Shown: positions 1 to 12,220, numbered from the stretch's first letter. The stretch: DNA of 64,000 nucleotides from Brachynemurus nebulosus (GCA_035578155.1 JAPWDM010000001.1:18020725-18084724), one strand, 5' to 3'. Program-made: numbers and translations. Notes: generated by a model not told the origin, from the letters alone.

Positions 1-354
1 AAATTCTATAGTATAGTATTTGGAAAGATTAAAAAAGGTTTAATTTTTACATCGGATATTTCAGTATAACTATCTTTTTTCCAATACTCTCATCTGTCAT
101 GCTTTGTTTGAAGAAATTTTTGATAATATTCTACCGCCAAATGATTCACTTTTATATACAAAATATTTTAATGTAAAATTAACCTTGACCGAAACAAGGC
201 AGTTATAGAAATATAATAGAAATATATAAAAAAAAATTAGGTGCTGGTCCTGAATTATTGATTTTCAAAGTAGATATATTAATGAAATTAGTTAAAATAA
301 CTAGATAATTTACATTTGGTACAAAATAAGTAACAAAATTTGAAAAATAAACAA
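1..354. other. AT-rich intergenic sequence
   Basis: No reading frame, RNA gene or structured repeat is recognisable. The sequence is AT-rich with short homopolymer runs up to the start of the repeat copy at about 355. Confidence 0.6.
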
Positions 355-856
355 TAGTATATTATTCAACGAGCTAGTAATGATAGCTATTACTCACGAT
401 GATGAAATTGCGACACGAGCCGAGCTTGCGAGGCGAGTGTCGTAATACATCTGAGTGAATAATAGTCATTGCAAGCGAGTAGAATACGATATTTTTTCTA
501 CGACTTTTTTCCTTTTTGATTTAAATAAAATTAAATATAAATTTTAAATCAAATTTTTAATCTATTTCTAATTTCATTAAATGTTTGTAGGTATAATATG
601 TATAAAGCGATCAAAACAAAATATATACTACTTTGTTTACTTGAACGTTACTACGTAACGTGTATTAAATTAAAACCTGATACATACATTATACATAAAA
701 CAATCGCAAACCCACTGAATAATGGTTAATACTGTTATTTCATTGGTCAAAAAGATATTGAATAATAGTCATTCCTCCACACCTTTGAATAATGCTTAAC
801 TTTCTCAACAATTAACAAATATATATTGAGTGTGTTCTTCAACAGGAGTAGAAAAA
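355..856 (+). repeat. 0.5-kb interspersed repeat, uninterrupted copy
   Basis: This stretch reappears in reverse orientation at 40204-42598, where it is interrupted by other insertions. The two copies align by eye from the CpG-containing foldback end (about 361-500, with GCGACACGAGCC and GGCGAGTGTCG facing each other) to the distal end (about 770-856, with CAACAATTAACAAATATATA). This copy therefore serves as the empty-site reference for the insertions at 40.28, 40.81 and 40.99 kb. No open frame is conserved between the copies, so a non-autonomous element is likely. Its superfamily and exact ends are not established. Confidence 0.7.
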
Positions 857-2620
857 AATAATTATATTAAACCGAATATAATGTTAGAGTAACTATAATA
901 ATTAATTATTTAAAAATAATATTTAGTTATTTGAAAAATGACAATTCATATATTAATATAGTTGATGGTCAAGTGACAATTAGCTACCGATATATAAATA
1001 GCTGTGTGCAGTCAAAGATACTAAAATTTTAATAAACTGGATATGGATTTACTTCACCGGTCTAATATATAGTAATCTTGGTCTAACCTTCTTAGTAGGT
1101 ATTAATTACTTTATATGCAAACCAATTCCAGTAAATAAGTATCATTTCTGATGGTGAGGTGAAACTTAAAAGTTAGTACGTAATCTTATAATTCATTTAT
1201 TAGATTACGTACTCTTATAATTCATTTATTATATTGAAAGTGACAACAAAAATTAATATTTTCATAGGTATTTTCTATCATACGAATCATACGAAATTTC
1301 ATGTTAATTTTTAATTAATTTTTTTATAGTGGTAATAATAAATAAACATAGTATTTATTAAATAAATTACATTGTAAGAGTTTTCTGATGTGATGCACTA
1401 ATAATTTTACTTTGCACACAATTTTGAATTTTGATTTTGTTTACAACAATTATCGTTTTAGACAAACGGTTATAAAAATTCATAATCCTACACTTTTAAT
1501 ATTAACATAACTGTGTTTACATATTAATTGACACAATTGCATCAATTTCTTTATTAATGAAGTTTCATGTCTCTCACATTTTCTGAAAATAAGTTGTTAA
1601 TTTTCCTTAAAGATCTCGTAAAATTATGCAAACTCATTTTATTATTATATTATACTTACGGGCTGTTTGCATGCTTCATGTTCTCTTGCTTGTACTCTTT
1701 CTTTACTTATTATATACAGCCCCCACTATCTTATCATTCGTCTCCCCTCCCCCTTCTTCCTACCGCCATACTCACACCTCCACCACTTTATTTATAAATG
1801 ATATTTTATGATATAAATATTCGACATTTTATTACGATACTAAAAATGAAGAAAGAAGAAAAGACGGGAAAGGATGGATGGTATGGCGTAAGAATGATGA
1901 AATAAGATTTTTATTGCAATTATTATTTCATTATATTGTCGTGCAGTAACATAAAAAAGAAATTTTTAATATTAAAATTTTTCCATTGAGAGCAGATTTT
2001 CAAGAGAATATTAATTCGCTGGATGACGAAATATTCATGTACAAGAGTTAGAAGATGAGAGGTTCATTAACAATGGATTAGTTAGCTATTTAATAAACAT
2101 TCGTATACTTATTAAGAGTAATAATTTTGTATAATGGACCGGTAATTGCTAGAGTAGTATGTTCGAAGTATTTTTTTTTTTTTAAATTTATGTTAAAACT
2201 CTTATACCATTTCTCAAGTTTCAGGCGCTAGTAATTAAAGATTAATTTAAGGAATAAATTACCTTATCCTTTGTGAACCAGGAACCAATACCGGCTTTTG
2301 TTAATAGAGAATATCGTCAAAATTTTCGAAACGGAAAAATTTCCAGACATTCTGATTGTATACATAGTATTTAAAGAAATATTTACTCCTTATTTAGAAT
2401 TTCAATGTTCTGCTTACAATTTTTTATTTAAAGATGCGTTCAGATCAGTTGTAGAAAACCTTATAGGAAATCAGAAAATTATGATAAATACAATACAAGC
2501 CATCGTTATCCATAAATAATTCAAAACAAAAACGTAATTTTTAACTGTCAAACTTTTAATAGTTTGAGAATATTCTTCCATTTTTAGTTAATTATTTTCA
2601 TTTTAATTCTGAATTGCAAG
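857..2620. other. AT-rich intergenic sequence, no gene recognised
   Basis: Short open frames occur at 1567-1811 and 2298-2519. Their translations are hydrophobic or simple and match no family I know. No repeat partner was seen elsewhere in the window. A run of T lies near 2170. Confidence 0.5.
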
Positions 2621-2842
2621 ATAGTATATTACGTGATTGAGGTTGTAAGTTGCATATTACACACGAGCGAAAAAAGTTATGCAAGAGCCGTGCAGCGACG
2701 AGTGCGTAATTGCGCGAGCGTGTAATATGCTTTACAACCGAGTTACGTACTATACTTTTTGTACGACTAATATGAAATTCACAATAAACGATAAAAATTT
2801 GATACAAATCTACAAATACCAATACATTAAAATTATGTAGTA
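2621..2842 (+). repeat. 222-bp repeat, copy 1 (identical to 8764-8985)
   Basis: Read base by base, this segment appears identical to 8764-8985. Internally it is an imperfect palindrome: GGTTGTAAGTTGCATATTAC near 2640 faces GTAATATGCTTTACAACC near 2725, with GCGA- and CGAG-rich bases between. A diverged second unit follows directly at 2843. The palindromic structure suggests a MITE-like or SINE-like non-autonomous element. The class is not resolved. Confidence 0.75.
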
Positions 2843-3178
2843 AGTTGCATATTACACACGAGCGAAAAAGTTACGCAAGAGCCGCGTAGCGGTGAGTGCG
2901 TAATTGTGCGAGTGTGTACTATGTCTTACAACCGAGTTACATAGTATACTTTGTCTACGACTAATATGAAATTCGCAATAAACGATAAAAGTTTGGTGCA
3001 AATACAATACATTAAAATAAGTTGCTAGGTAAAATTTTTGTACAGGTTTAATATTCAATATAAAATTTAACAAAAGTGTATAATATATAATAAGCCATTT
3101 TTGTACAGCTGCAGGTAAAACAGAGCTTACAGAGATAGTATTTTGTACAATAAACAAGCAATTTCATGGTAGTCGTAG
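2843..3178 (+). repeat. Diverged second unit of the 222-bp repeat family with its tail
   Basis: 2843-2960 repeats the palindromic part of the preceding unit with scattered changes. 3010-3178 is a longer tail that resembles 9018-9095 (GGTAAAATTTTTGTACAG) and 11055-11157 (TTGTACAATAAACAAGCAAT). Together these suggest a parent repeat of 500 bp or more, of which the 222-bp segment is the 5' part. Confidence 0.6.
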
Positions 3179-4077
3179 TTAAAATATTTATGAAACACGT
3201 GCAAAATGAGTCTTTTTTCTATCGTCGCGACTGTCCAACTCAGTCTGCGGCCTCGTTAGATAAACTTTAGACTCGCAAAAAAGACATCTTTATTTTGCAA
3301 CTTGTTAATTTGCAAAAAAATTAAAAAAAAATGAAAAAAAGAATTAATAAATAAAATTAACTCTGACGTCAGTCAAAAGCTCGCACCAAAAAAGCCAAAA
3401 GTCACATGTGGTCTTAAAGTCGTAGGTTTCCCACTCTTGATCCAGATAATGCAGGAACCTAAGAAATATAAAAGGCAATAATCCATCATTTACTGGTACA
3501 TTAAAAAAAATTCTTTCGCAGGTTGTTTAATTGTGTTCGTGTAGTTAATTGCAGTCAAATTAGGGATTAGAAACGAACAAGAGGAAAGATTTTATTTGAG
3601 ATATTTTATTTTTCCAAACGATAGAATTTTATAAGTATATCCACTTTTTTCAGAAGTGATTAAAATGGGATATTTAATTCCAGGATACTGATATTGATTG
3701 ACATATGTAGGATTTACAATGATATATACGTAGAAATTAGAATTTGGTGATGTAAAATATAATATATCGATCAAAATGCATAATTATATTTAGTTATCTA
3801 ACATTTGTCAGAGTAGTTATTATAAATAATCTCCACTAGATGTTAAACTAAATTAATATAGGTTATACATCGATAATAATTTCCAATTGTGAATGGAAAG
3901 TCGTTCATTTTCATCCACAATTGTGTGTACAAGCGTATATACTGGTAATTGGAAAAACACAAATATATCGACCTCGAGATGGGGTGCAGTGAAGTAGGAT
4001 GCATGTAGTTAGTTACAATTTACCTAGGTGTACGGTTAATTTTGATACACTTGGTCTCAAAAAATTATTCACATCTT

Positions 4078-4083
<6 letters not shown>
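3179..4083. other. Intergenic sequence, no feature recognised
   Basis: AT-rich sequence without a convincing reading frame, terminal inverted repeat or tandem structure. Confidence 0.5.

Positions 4084-4148
<65 letters not shown>
4084..4148. repeat. (TA)n microsatellite
   Basis: An uninterrupted TA dinucleotide run of about 65 bp. A forward open frame through it encodes only alternating Ile-Tyr and is not a gene. Confidence 0.97.
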
Positions 4149-4151
<3 letters not shown>

Positions 4152-4489
4152 ACAGTTTTACAGAAACGCATTTCTCCTTCCTCTAGTGGAAAAAATTTTG
4201 CCTGTTTACTGTCGATGGAATTTTCAGTTATCTTGGTGTGTTATTTGTTCTTTATGCGAGTGGTTTCCGATTCGGCACTAGCGATACCTGAAAAAATATT
4301 CTGATAACACTGCTAATGCGTAATATTGTTACAAATAAATGAAAGTATGTTAAAAAGAAAATAGGAGTGTCAATATATATTTGAATGTGTTAAGAAAATG
4401 AATTTCCGAATGGAGATAGGGATTAGAGAATGTCACGTATGTTTTCATTCTTTTGCTACTTCCATGTCTCTCTAAGTCTTGCTTATTTC

Positions 4490-4985
4490 TTAAGATTGCT
4501 ATTTAAAACAGAAACCAATTTTACGTCAAACCACTGTATCAGGAATTCATTTGAACTTGCCAATAAATAAAACGGCGTCTCTTTTTCCGGCCGATATAGA
4601 CTGGCATCTTTAGACGTGCGCAACATATTTACTAACATTTTCATCAAAGAATACTTGAACTTAATTAGCAAAATAATAAACAATAAATGAAAAATATTTA
4701 AAACAGCCTGAGTTAATCAACATGTTTAATACAGTCCTAAAACAGAACTATTTAGAATTCTGCAACAAATTCTTCTGGCAGACAAGTGGTCTTGCTATGG
4801 GATCACCATTAAGTCCTTTGTTGGCAGAAATTTATATGTCAAACTTAGAAGAAACAATAACGAATAATTCATTAATTAAACAAGATATAAAATTTAGCAT
4901 GTATGTGTGGACGATGTAATTATAGGCTTCGATGGACCAATTAGCCAACTAGAAAAATTTGTAGAATCGCTAAATTCAATAGACT
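4490..4985 (+). pseudogene. Penelope-like element reverse transcriptase fragment
   Basis: Translated in pieces on the + strand, this region reads as the central palm of a Penelope-like RT. Near 4535 it reads NSFELANK. At 4575-4665 it reads RYRLASLDVRNIFTNIF, resembling the palm strand with the first catalytic Asp (LDV, then FTNI). At 4779-4860 it reads QTSGLAMGSPLSPLLAEIYM, the motif with conserved MGSPLSP. At about 4900 it reads YV, then VDDVIIGFDG, the catalytic DD motif. The frame is broken at least twice: an in-frame stop (TAA) after ANK near 4567, and a frameshift just before the VDD at about 4905. The fragment ends abruptly near 4985; no GIY-YIG endonuclease, linker or terminal repeats were seen. 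A 65-aa open frame at 4722-4919 is only the uninterrupted central part. PLEs are retroelements whose RT resembles telomerase. This copy is dead. Confidence 0.85.
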
Positions 4986-5488
4986 TTCCATTTTTTAAAT
5001 ATTTATTGCTGTAAGGTTCGCGTATTGGATAGAATTTTTTTTTCAAATTTCAAGTGACCCGCAGGCTACAGGTTGCCCCTCGTTGTCCTATTCCATTGAA
5101 CGAGTATCTATATGTAAACTTAACGTGACAAATGGTCCTAACGACCTTGATCAAATTTAATATAGAAGGATTTTGGTCCTAAGAAAAGCGGTTGAGTCAG
5201 ATTTTACTAAAAAATCCAGTTAACTAGATGGTCTATTTGGACCACTTTTGCCAAAGAAAAACCAGTTTATCGTTTGATATACCTATACACTAATTTTTTT
5301 TTTTTAAATTTCTTTTGTAAATTGAGGGGTTATATACAATTGTAGCGAAATGTCGACATCTCGATTTTTTTTAACAACATCGATTAGTACATGTTTTGGG
5401 ATACTTGTTAAATTTTTTTCATAGAAAAATATTTGAAAATATTAGAATTATACAGCTGCATTTTAGGATCGCCTTTTTTTAGGCATCA
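4986..5488. other. Sequence downstream of the Penelope relic, unclassified
   Basis: AT-rich, with runs of T. No frame continues from the RT relic, and no repeat partner was recognised in the window. Confidence 0.4.
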
Positions 5489-5822
5489 CTTGTGGTGGAC
5501 ATAATAACTCGAGAACGGTTCATCCGAAATCAGAATTTCAAAAACATTTCGTTAATATATTTTATTGTCTGGCTACTAAACGCAGAATTTTTTAAAATTT
5601 ATTTATTTATTATTATTATTTTTTTAAAAATGGCGACGATTTTAACAAAAGGTTGATTTTTTTTGGTGTTAAATTTTTGATAATATTGCTCCAAAAAAAA
5701 AAATCTTTTTAAAAAATTGAAAATCCCTCGGTTAGTGACTAGTTGTTATCATAATAAATAAGTAGTATACGTTTGGTGTTGATCGGACTGATAGTTTTTT
5801 AGTAATCGTGTCCACCACAAAG
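5489..5822. mobile_element. Possible MITE with CTTTGTGGTGGACA-type ends
   Basis: CTTGTGGTGGACA at 5489 faces TGTCCACCACAAAG at 5809-5822, an inverted pair with one mismatch and about 334 bp between the outer ends. No target duplication is clear. The interior is AT-rich and non-coding. Confidence 0.4.
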
Positions 5823-6898
5823 GTACTTTAAAGAAAAAAATACGATTCTGAAATAATCGTGTTTAAGATTATACAAATTTGTTTCTTTCATATTCAATGT
5901 TGAACGTTCAAAAGTCTATACAAAATTGCTTCCAAGATTCAAGATCATACATTTCGAACTATGCAATAGAGTGGCGAAAGTCGACGTATCGCTCATATTA
6001 TACTGTATCAAGAAACAGCTGCATGTTTCAGTGGCACCTGCGCAGGATCAACCGCGGGCACTACTCGAGGTAGTACGATTTAAATAGCGATAACTTCGGA
6101 TCTAATGTTTTGATCGTTACGAAATTTGGTGAGAGTATTCTTAAGATGATGTACTTAAAAAATATGTAACCGATCGTCACAACTGTAAGTATAAAACCTT
6201 TCAAATACAAATCTGTTTCAAAATAATTTTAACTATATAATTATATACTAACTAGGATATGGCTTATAAATTTAAAACTCATCCTTCTTTATCGAACAAG
6301 AGCTGGGTCGTCCAGGCACTGTTTAAAAATACGTAAACTTTTGCTAAACAAATTTTCTATAACACCTACTTATGGTTTCAACTTTTTCATGGTGCGATTA
6401 AACTTATGGACAGTAGTGTATATGTGTAGTATTATATTTCGATGGAGTTACAAATTCGACAAATTATTACAGACGAAAGATAAGCCACAGTGATGAAAAT
6501 TATTTTGAATTATGTAATAATAACGTATGTTGATGCATGATAGTGGGAATATATGTATGAATGTGTATGTTAGATTATCTAACTACACTAACTGAGCCGG
6601 CAATGTTGGTAGTCTAGAAAGCAATAGCAGGCAGTACTATTTAATGAAAAGTAGATAGATATAAGCTAAACTATTAGTATCGTAGCGGCGGTAATAGGAA
6701 TTATAACTATTAAATCCAACTACAAAGTAAAGTTTAATATGTGTATGGGATACCGGATGTACAATCAGCGACCTAAGGTCCTCAGTTTCATTACGGTGGT
6801 TCTAAACATCATTCCAAAATGGCGTTTTAGGATGATGTCGTTTCTAAAAAACGTCAGAAGTTAGTGACAGTTTCTTTGGAATGATGTCATCATACATA
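5823..6898. other. Intergenic sequence, no gene recognised
   Basis: A 64-codon open frame at 5879 has no recognisable domain. The last ~110 bp (6785-6898) and the bases after 7703 are GTCGT/ACGAC-rich and may be the two halves of an older element into which the 805-bp transposon inserted. That element was not resolved. Confidence 0.4.
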
Positions 6899-7703
6899 CA
6901 CAGAGAGAAAATTCATATAAAAATTACTGTGCTCAGCACTACAATCAACGTGTAAAAGGCGAATATATTCAATTTTGTACGGTAAAAATATAAAAATTAT
7001 AATTAATCATAGAAAATTTAGATAGAATGTTCTTTCCGTAATATTAGCTCCGTAAAATTTGTAAAACAGCACAGTAAAAAGTTCCATTGCCGACAGTTTA
7101 ATTGTTTTTCTTACAAAAATTACCATGCTGTCTTAAAATAGAAGAAAAGTAGAAAAGAATAAAAGAAGCTAATAGTAGAAAGAAAGAAAGGGAAGGTATC
7201 AACGTTGTCACATAGCGAGGCAAGCTGCAGAAAGTATCAACACAATCATATATGAAGGTCACATAGCAGGACTGTTGGTGTTGCAAGTTGCTGGTTAGCT
7301 GCTGTGGTGTCGTGTGGTGTCGAATCAGTGTTCATTAGAATTTCTTGACGGATGGTCATCGTTTAATTCGTCATTTTGTTACTCCACTATCTTCAGTATT
7401 AGAATATATTGTTGCCAATCATTTTTGTATGGATCATAAAGAATCAAAGGTCGGAAAAGATCGGTCATCTTCGAAGTTTTTACAGGTACAGCCGAAGTAA
7501 TATAAGGTTGCGGGTCAGATGCACAAATGAAAGAGTACGACAACAAGAATTAAACTATAACATATATGCATAAGAGTGTGATAGAAGTTACCATGCTATA
7601 ATATATTTTTTACATTGGTCGTCGATCGCGCACGCATTAAAACAGAGCATGGTAATTTTTCTGAAATTTTATCTACAAAAATTATATGATTTTTCTCTCC
7701 GTG
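6899..7703 (+). mobile_element. 805-bp TA-flanked non-autonomous DNA transposon, copy 1
   Basis: The ends are CACAGAGAGAAAA (6899) and TTTTCTCTCCGTG (ending 7703), an inverted repeat, flanked on both sides by TA (6897-6898 and 7704-7705). A second copy of nearly equal length (807 bp) lies in reverse orientation at 45379-46185 and aligns end to end, including inner segments such as GAATATATTGTTGCCAATCA. TA duplications fit the Tc1/mariner group. No transposase motif was found, so the copies probably depend on another element. A central segment (about 7320-7530) gives similar short peptides in both copies (CHRLIHHFVT- and SKFLQVPPK-like in copy 2), but stops and frameshifts occur in copy 1. Confidence 0.85.
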
Positions 7704-8763
7704 TATCATTTCAAAACGACGTCTTTGGACGACAGGTAAAACCGTTGTCCAAAACTGTTGTGGGTGGCTGAAACTGGCGTTTTTTTGCTAGCATTCAAAC
7801 AAATCTGTCTGTGTTCAATTTTAGCTGTTTTTATCATCATTTATTTTGTTTTGGGTTTGTATGTTTATGAGTACGTATGTATGTGTACGTAGGATAATGT
7901 ATCTGGCATCTGCAAACATTTTATTACCTTTAAGGAGTATTTTATGTATCTTCTTCACAATATGAAAGTGAGATATCTGGGAAATGTTCGCTTTGAGATA
8001 ATTGAAATTTAAATCTTAATAATACGTTAGTTTAAATGGTCACCTTAAAATTTGAAAAAATGCCTTTTAAAAATTATATATCCTGCAAACTTTTAAAATA
8101 TACCATTCGATAGCTAATTGAATTATCTATTACATGGTAGGTACTAAAAGTGAAAATTGCCAAATTGCTAGATATTCCACTTTCATTCTAGAAACGCGGT
8201 ATATAATATTACAGAGTCATTTTTAAAATTTTGTTACTTTTTGAAAAAAAAAATATTGTCTTTTTTGATTGCTTGTCCCTTTTTTGACACGCTTTTAATA
8301 GTTTTAGACGATGATTTTAACTGTCGTCCAAAAACATCGTTTTGGATCGTTATGGATGTGTGTTATTACACAGATGAAGGAAAACTTTGTCACTTTACTA
8401 AACTAACTTCAGTTCTGCAGGATTTCGGATTTCGGCCACTGAAAAACATATGTAACCATATGTACTATGGAACTGGTAAAATATTTTGAAAAATTTTAGT
8501 TTCAATGGATTCTACTTTTGGATTCTTGAAATGGTTTGACCACAAATTAGGTCTTTTAAAAGTACTGTAATAAAAGTTGGTAGGGAAATAGTTCAAAATT
8601 TTGATAGAAAACAGGTTAGTCAGAAAACTGACCGGCTCATAGAGACTTTTTTTGTAGTTTATCTATACAATTTCAGCTCGATATCGATGTAGTTTTCCCA
8701 AGAGCACTTGCATTATCATTTGTATAAGCCATCATCAAACAATGAGTCTGAAAAATGGACATA
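7704..8763. other. Intergenic sequence, no gene recognised
   Basis: An 82-codon frame at 8241-8489 opens on poly-Lys and poly-Phe codons and has no recognisable domain. No repeat structure was seen apart from the flanks of the neighbouring elements. Confidence 0.4.
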
Positions 8764-8985
8764 ATAGTATATTACGTGATTGAGGTTGTAAGTTGCATAT
8801 TACACACGAGCGAAAAAAGTTATGCAAGAGCCGTGCAGCGACGAGTGCGTAATTGCGCGAGCGTGTAATATGCTTTACAACCGAGTTACGTACTATACTT
8901 TTTGTACGACTAATATGAAATTCACAATAAACGATAAAAATTTGATACAAATCTACAAATACCAATACATTAAAATTATGTAGTA
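8764..8985 (+). repeat. 222-bp repeat, copy 2 (identical to 2621-2842)
   Basis: Same orientation as copy 1 and identical by eye over the full 222 bp. Downstream, 9018-9095 resembles the tail that follows the diverged unit at 3010-3085. This suggests a single longer element from which the 2.6-kb locus gained an extra internal unit. Confidence 0.75.
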
Positions 8986-10229
8986 TTTGAAATTTGTTAA
9001 AAACAAACGTAAACATTCAGTTGTTAGGTAAAATTTTTGTACAGATTCTAATATAATATATAGTATGTATATCACTGCATAATATATAATAATTATAAGA
9101 ATTAATAAAAGTATTAATAAGAATTAATAAAAGTAGGCTTTGTTATTTAGTCCAAGCAAATTACACATAGAGAAAACAAAAATTGTTACCTAGACTTTTA
9201 TAAGTGGAAATGGTAAAGAGGCTTATAATAAACGTAAAAAACTAAATGCGGGAGCAGGGGCGGTGGAGGGTCGATTTGGGGGGAGCCAAAAGGGTGAAAA
9301 ATTATATATTTGCAATTTCCGGCGAAAGTCGAAGTCAAAGGAAAAATTATCTTTAACAAAAGTTATAGACCAAGAAAAATTCTACAACTTTTGTAAGGGT
9401 CACTTTTTAACATAATCTCAAAATTTCGGAGAAAACTGCGAATTTTCTTGTTTTTTTTTTCTTTATTTCGTTTTATGTTTCCCATTTCCACAAAAATAAT
9501 TTAATTTTGACGAAACTTGGTGAAAGTATACCTTTCTGGGTCTTATATAACCATAAGTTCTTTCGGGTAACAAAATTAAGAAGTTTCCGAGATATTCATT
9601 TTGTTCGGTCTGGAACACTTTTTTTTCAAGAAAATATTATACTTAAAAAACTCATCAGATAGAGATCTGCCGGTGCTCATTTTTTCGGCTTGACATGTAC
9701 TTTTTGGTTAAATAATAAAAACTGGTAGTTTCATTTAAGAACATGCTCAAAAATTCGAAAGAAGATCAAATAAATAACAAAAAATTACTCTTTCAACAAT
9801 GAATTTTTCAGTAATTCTTGACAATCTGGTCAAATTTTTGAAAAATTTCAAAAACTGATTACACCACTCAATTGGACGAGGTCTCAGCTTTTACCCTTAC
9901 CCCCCATCATTTTTATACCAAAAAGAACATGATTTTTTTTGTTTTTTAACAGTTTCGTTCGGGTCAAAATCTCCCCAAATAAACCTAGAGGGCTGAAACT
10001 TTGTGTACAGGTTAAGCTAATAGCCAGACACTGCTTTTTGAAGGTTTCAATTTTTAACCCTTACCCCATTTCCTTAATTTTTTTCCTTGTTTTCTAACAC
10101 GTCTAGAGACTCTCTAAGGAAACCTAGAGGGCTGAAATTTTGTACGTGTATTCAGTTAGTATCCAGCTAGTACCTTTTAGGGAGTCCACATTACGTTTGC
10201 CCCCCACTTCTCCCATTTTTACATCGGAA
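8986..10229. repeat. Unclassified repeat-like sequence
   Basis: 9018-9095 continues the preceding repeat. From about 9240 the base composition changes to G-rich then AT-rich sequence containing a phrase seen twice, at 9978 and 10120 (CCTAGAGGGCTGAAA). These two degenerate units, about 140 bp apart, indicate an old tandem duplication. No coding potential was seen. Confidence 0.4.
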
Positions 10230-10830
10230 TTCAATGGAACTGTTAAATGTGTTTTAAATGCATTATTTTATTCTAATATTACAAGTAGGCATATAGTAAT
10301 TTTAAAAACTTAAAAAGAAAAATGAACTTAGTTTTATAACAAATGCAATACATAAATATTAAGTAATTTAAAAATGTTAAAGTCACTGTTTATTTATAAA
10401 GTAGGATTTTTGGATTATTATTTATAAAATAGAAATTTTGGATTTTTTTGGAAAGAAAAAATATCTTCATAAAGGCCTTACAGTTTACTATTTAAAGTCC
10501 TTTTCTAATATTTAAAAATAATACACAAAGGCAATTATCGGATAAGCATGAGTAGGGATGCCCTCGTACGAATTGTGTTGGCTTTTTTCCTGCTAACTAC
10601 TATTGGCACAAAATTGAAATTTGCTGAGATTCAACCCTTAAAAACTTGAAACCTTTTTTTAAAGCCCCGATCAGCCGGACATTCATCATCAGTTTTGAAA
10701 CCACCAAAATGTAGACGCTTGGAGACTTTCAATCACATTTCGTTTGTAAACATTCAATACGGAAGATGAAGGGAATAATTCGACTTCCGTAATGGGGCCC
10801 CGCTGCTCACGGCGTTTTTTTATTATATAC
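10230..10830 (+). repeat. 0.6-kb interspersed repeat, copy 1 (inverted relative to 20529-21050)
   Basis: Most of this interval matches the reverse complement of 20529-21050. Shared blocks include CGTACGAATTGTGTTGGCTT (10566), GAAACCACCAAAATG (10697) and the GC-rich end GGGGCCCCGCTGCTCACGGC (10795). The copies differ by many substitutions and small indels, so the family is old. The abrupt GC-rich end suggests a real terminus, but no target duplication was identified. Confidence 0.75.
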
Positions 10831-11040
10831 TCTGTTTCAAATACAACTGGCCATGAGTCAAAGTTAAAATATTAAATAATTCTTATATTTAAAACAAATC
10901 CATCTTCTATTCTTTTCTAAAAACAAACTGCAATTTTAAACTTTACGTAAGTGCAATAATGAAAGCGATAAAGCCAAGAAAAAGGAAATTATTTAAATTC
11001 ATAAGCGATGAAGCATGGTTAAATTTAAGTGAAATGGACC

Positions 11041-11160
11041 GTACATGCGTGTAAAGGGCCATTTTTTGTACAGCTGGATATGCGGCTGTGTGTAAAACGT
11101 CGCTTACTTAGATAGTCTTTTGTACAATAAACAAGCAATTTCACGGTAGTCGTAGATAAT
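11041..11160 (+). repeat. Tail fragment of the 222-bp repeat family
   Basis: Contains TTTTGTACAATAAACAAGCA and the following GTAGTCGTAG, as at 3145-3175. The 5' palindromic part of the family is absent here, so this is a truncated copy. Confidence 0.6.
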
Positions 11161-12099
11161 AGAATATATTTTATTATTATCATCAAAGAAAAGTATAAAA
11201 ATGAGGAGTTCGAGAGTATCATTTTATGTTCTAGAAATCTAGATGGAACATTCTGTATCACCTTACATATGTGAAGTGTATAATAATAGGAATATAGTTA
11301 GATATCTATGATTCGTCTGTCTCTTCAACTCATTCGACATAATATCAAAACGTAATATGCGAACAAACGAATATACTCGTTCGTAGTCCGTTTACGATGC
11401 TAGCTAGCTAGACAGACGGTGCCGCGGAGTGCACTTTAGTTCCCCATCGGAATAATTCCATTTCAGTTTATAAAGAGACGCTAGCTACATTACTACTGCA
11501 TCGTGTTAGCGTTAACTCTTTACTAAACTATATTGCGATGATAAGTGTGTGTCTCTCGAACCGCAGCATTGCACTAGTTGTGTCTACCGGACTAATTACT
11601 GGGTCATTTTTGTGTAAATGATACGACTGACGTCTGAAACAAAGTTGAAAACAATTTTTCTAGACATGCATGTATTAAAAATGATGCATATTATGAATGA
11701 TATGATTACATTTATGACTCCAAACCTAATGTGAAAAAAGTCCATTTAAAAGGATTCGAATATTTAAAAATTGTCATATAAGTATTAATAATGCCTAGTA
11801 CTCAAGATTACACCACAAATCCAATTTTACGTAGTGGCCGGTGCAAATTTAAGGGGAAGTACGTAAAATCGAAAGATCAGGAGCGTCGGTAAATTTTTGT
11901 TTCGGGGGTTGGTATATATTATTTATCTGAATTTATTTAAAACAATATTATCTTAAGAGACAATTTCCACCTAAAATTGTGTAGACAAAGGAAATTGTAT
12001 GTTATACTAATGAATATGAGTGACGACTTTTAGAAAACTGTCGAAAAATCAACTTCACTATCACATTCATCAGCGTAAAAGGCGCCAAATAGCGGAAGC
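11161..12099. other. Intergenic sequence left of the HSE array
   Basis: No gene recognised. CGATTTTACGTA-like phrases occur at about 11823, 11858 and 12990 in both orientations around the array. They may mark the ends of the element that carries it, but the boundaries are not resolved. Confidence 0.35.
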
Positions 12100-12108
12100 T
12101 GACAAAGA

Positions 12109-12121
12109 TTCTAGAATATTC
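12109..12121 (-). promoter_or_regulatory. Heat-shock-element-like trimer 1
   Basis: TTCTAGAATATTC on +, i.e. GAATATTCTAGAA on -. All nine consensus positions of nGAAnnTTCnnGAAn are present. HSF binding is inferred, not shown. Confidence 0.6.
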
Positions 12122-12207
12122 TACTCGTGAACTAGCAAAGATACCAAAAAACTTCACTATTGAATTGATTACTAAAAGTTAGATTAAACAGCGCATTTTG
12201 ACAAAAA

Positions 12208-12220
12208 TTCTAGAATGTTC
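12208..12220 (-). promoter_or_regulatory. Heat-shock-element-like trimer 2
   Basis: TTCTAGAATGTTC on +. It differs from trimer 1 only at a spacer position. Confidence 0.6.

Noticed and set aside
2298..2519. 73-codon frame with charged and hydrophobic residues
   Set aside because: Begins at a TTG rather than ATG and matches no family; length is within chance for this AT content.
4042..4281. 79-codon + frame
   Set aside because: Mostly Ile-Tyr repeats from the TA microsatellite.
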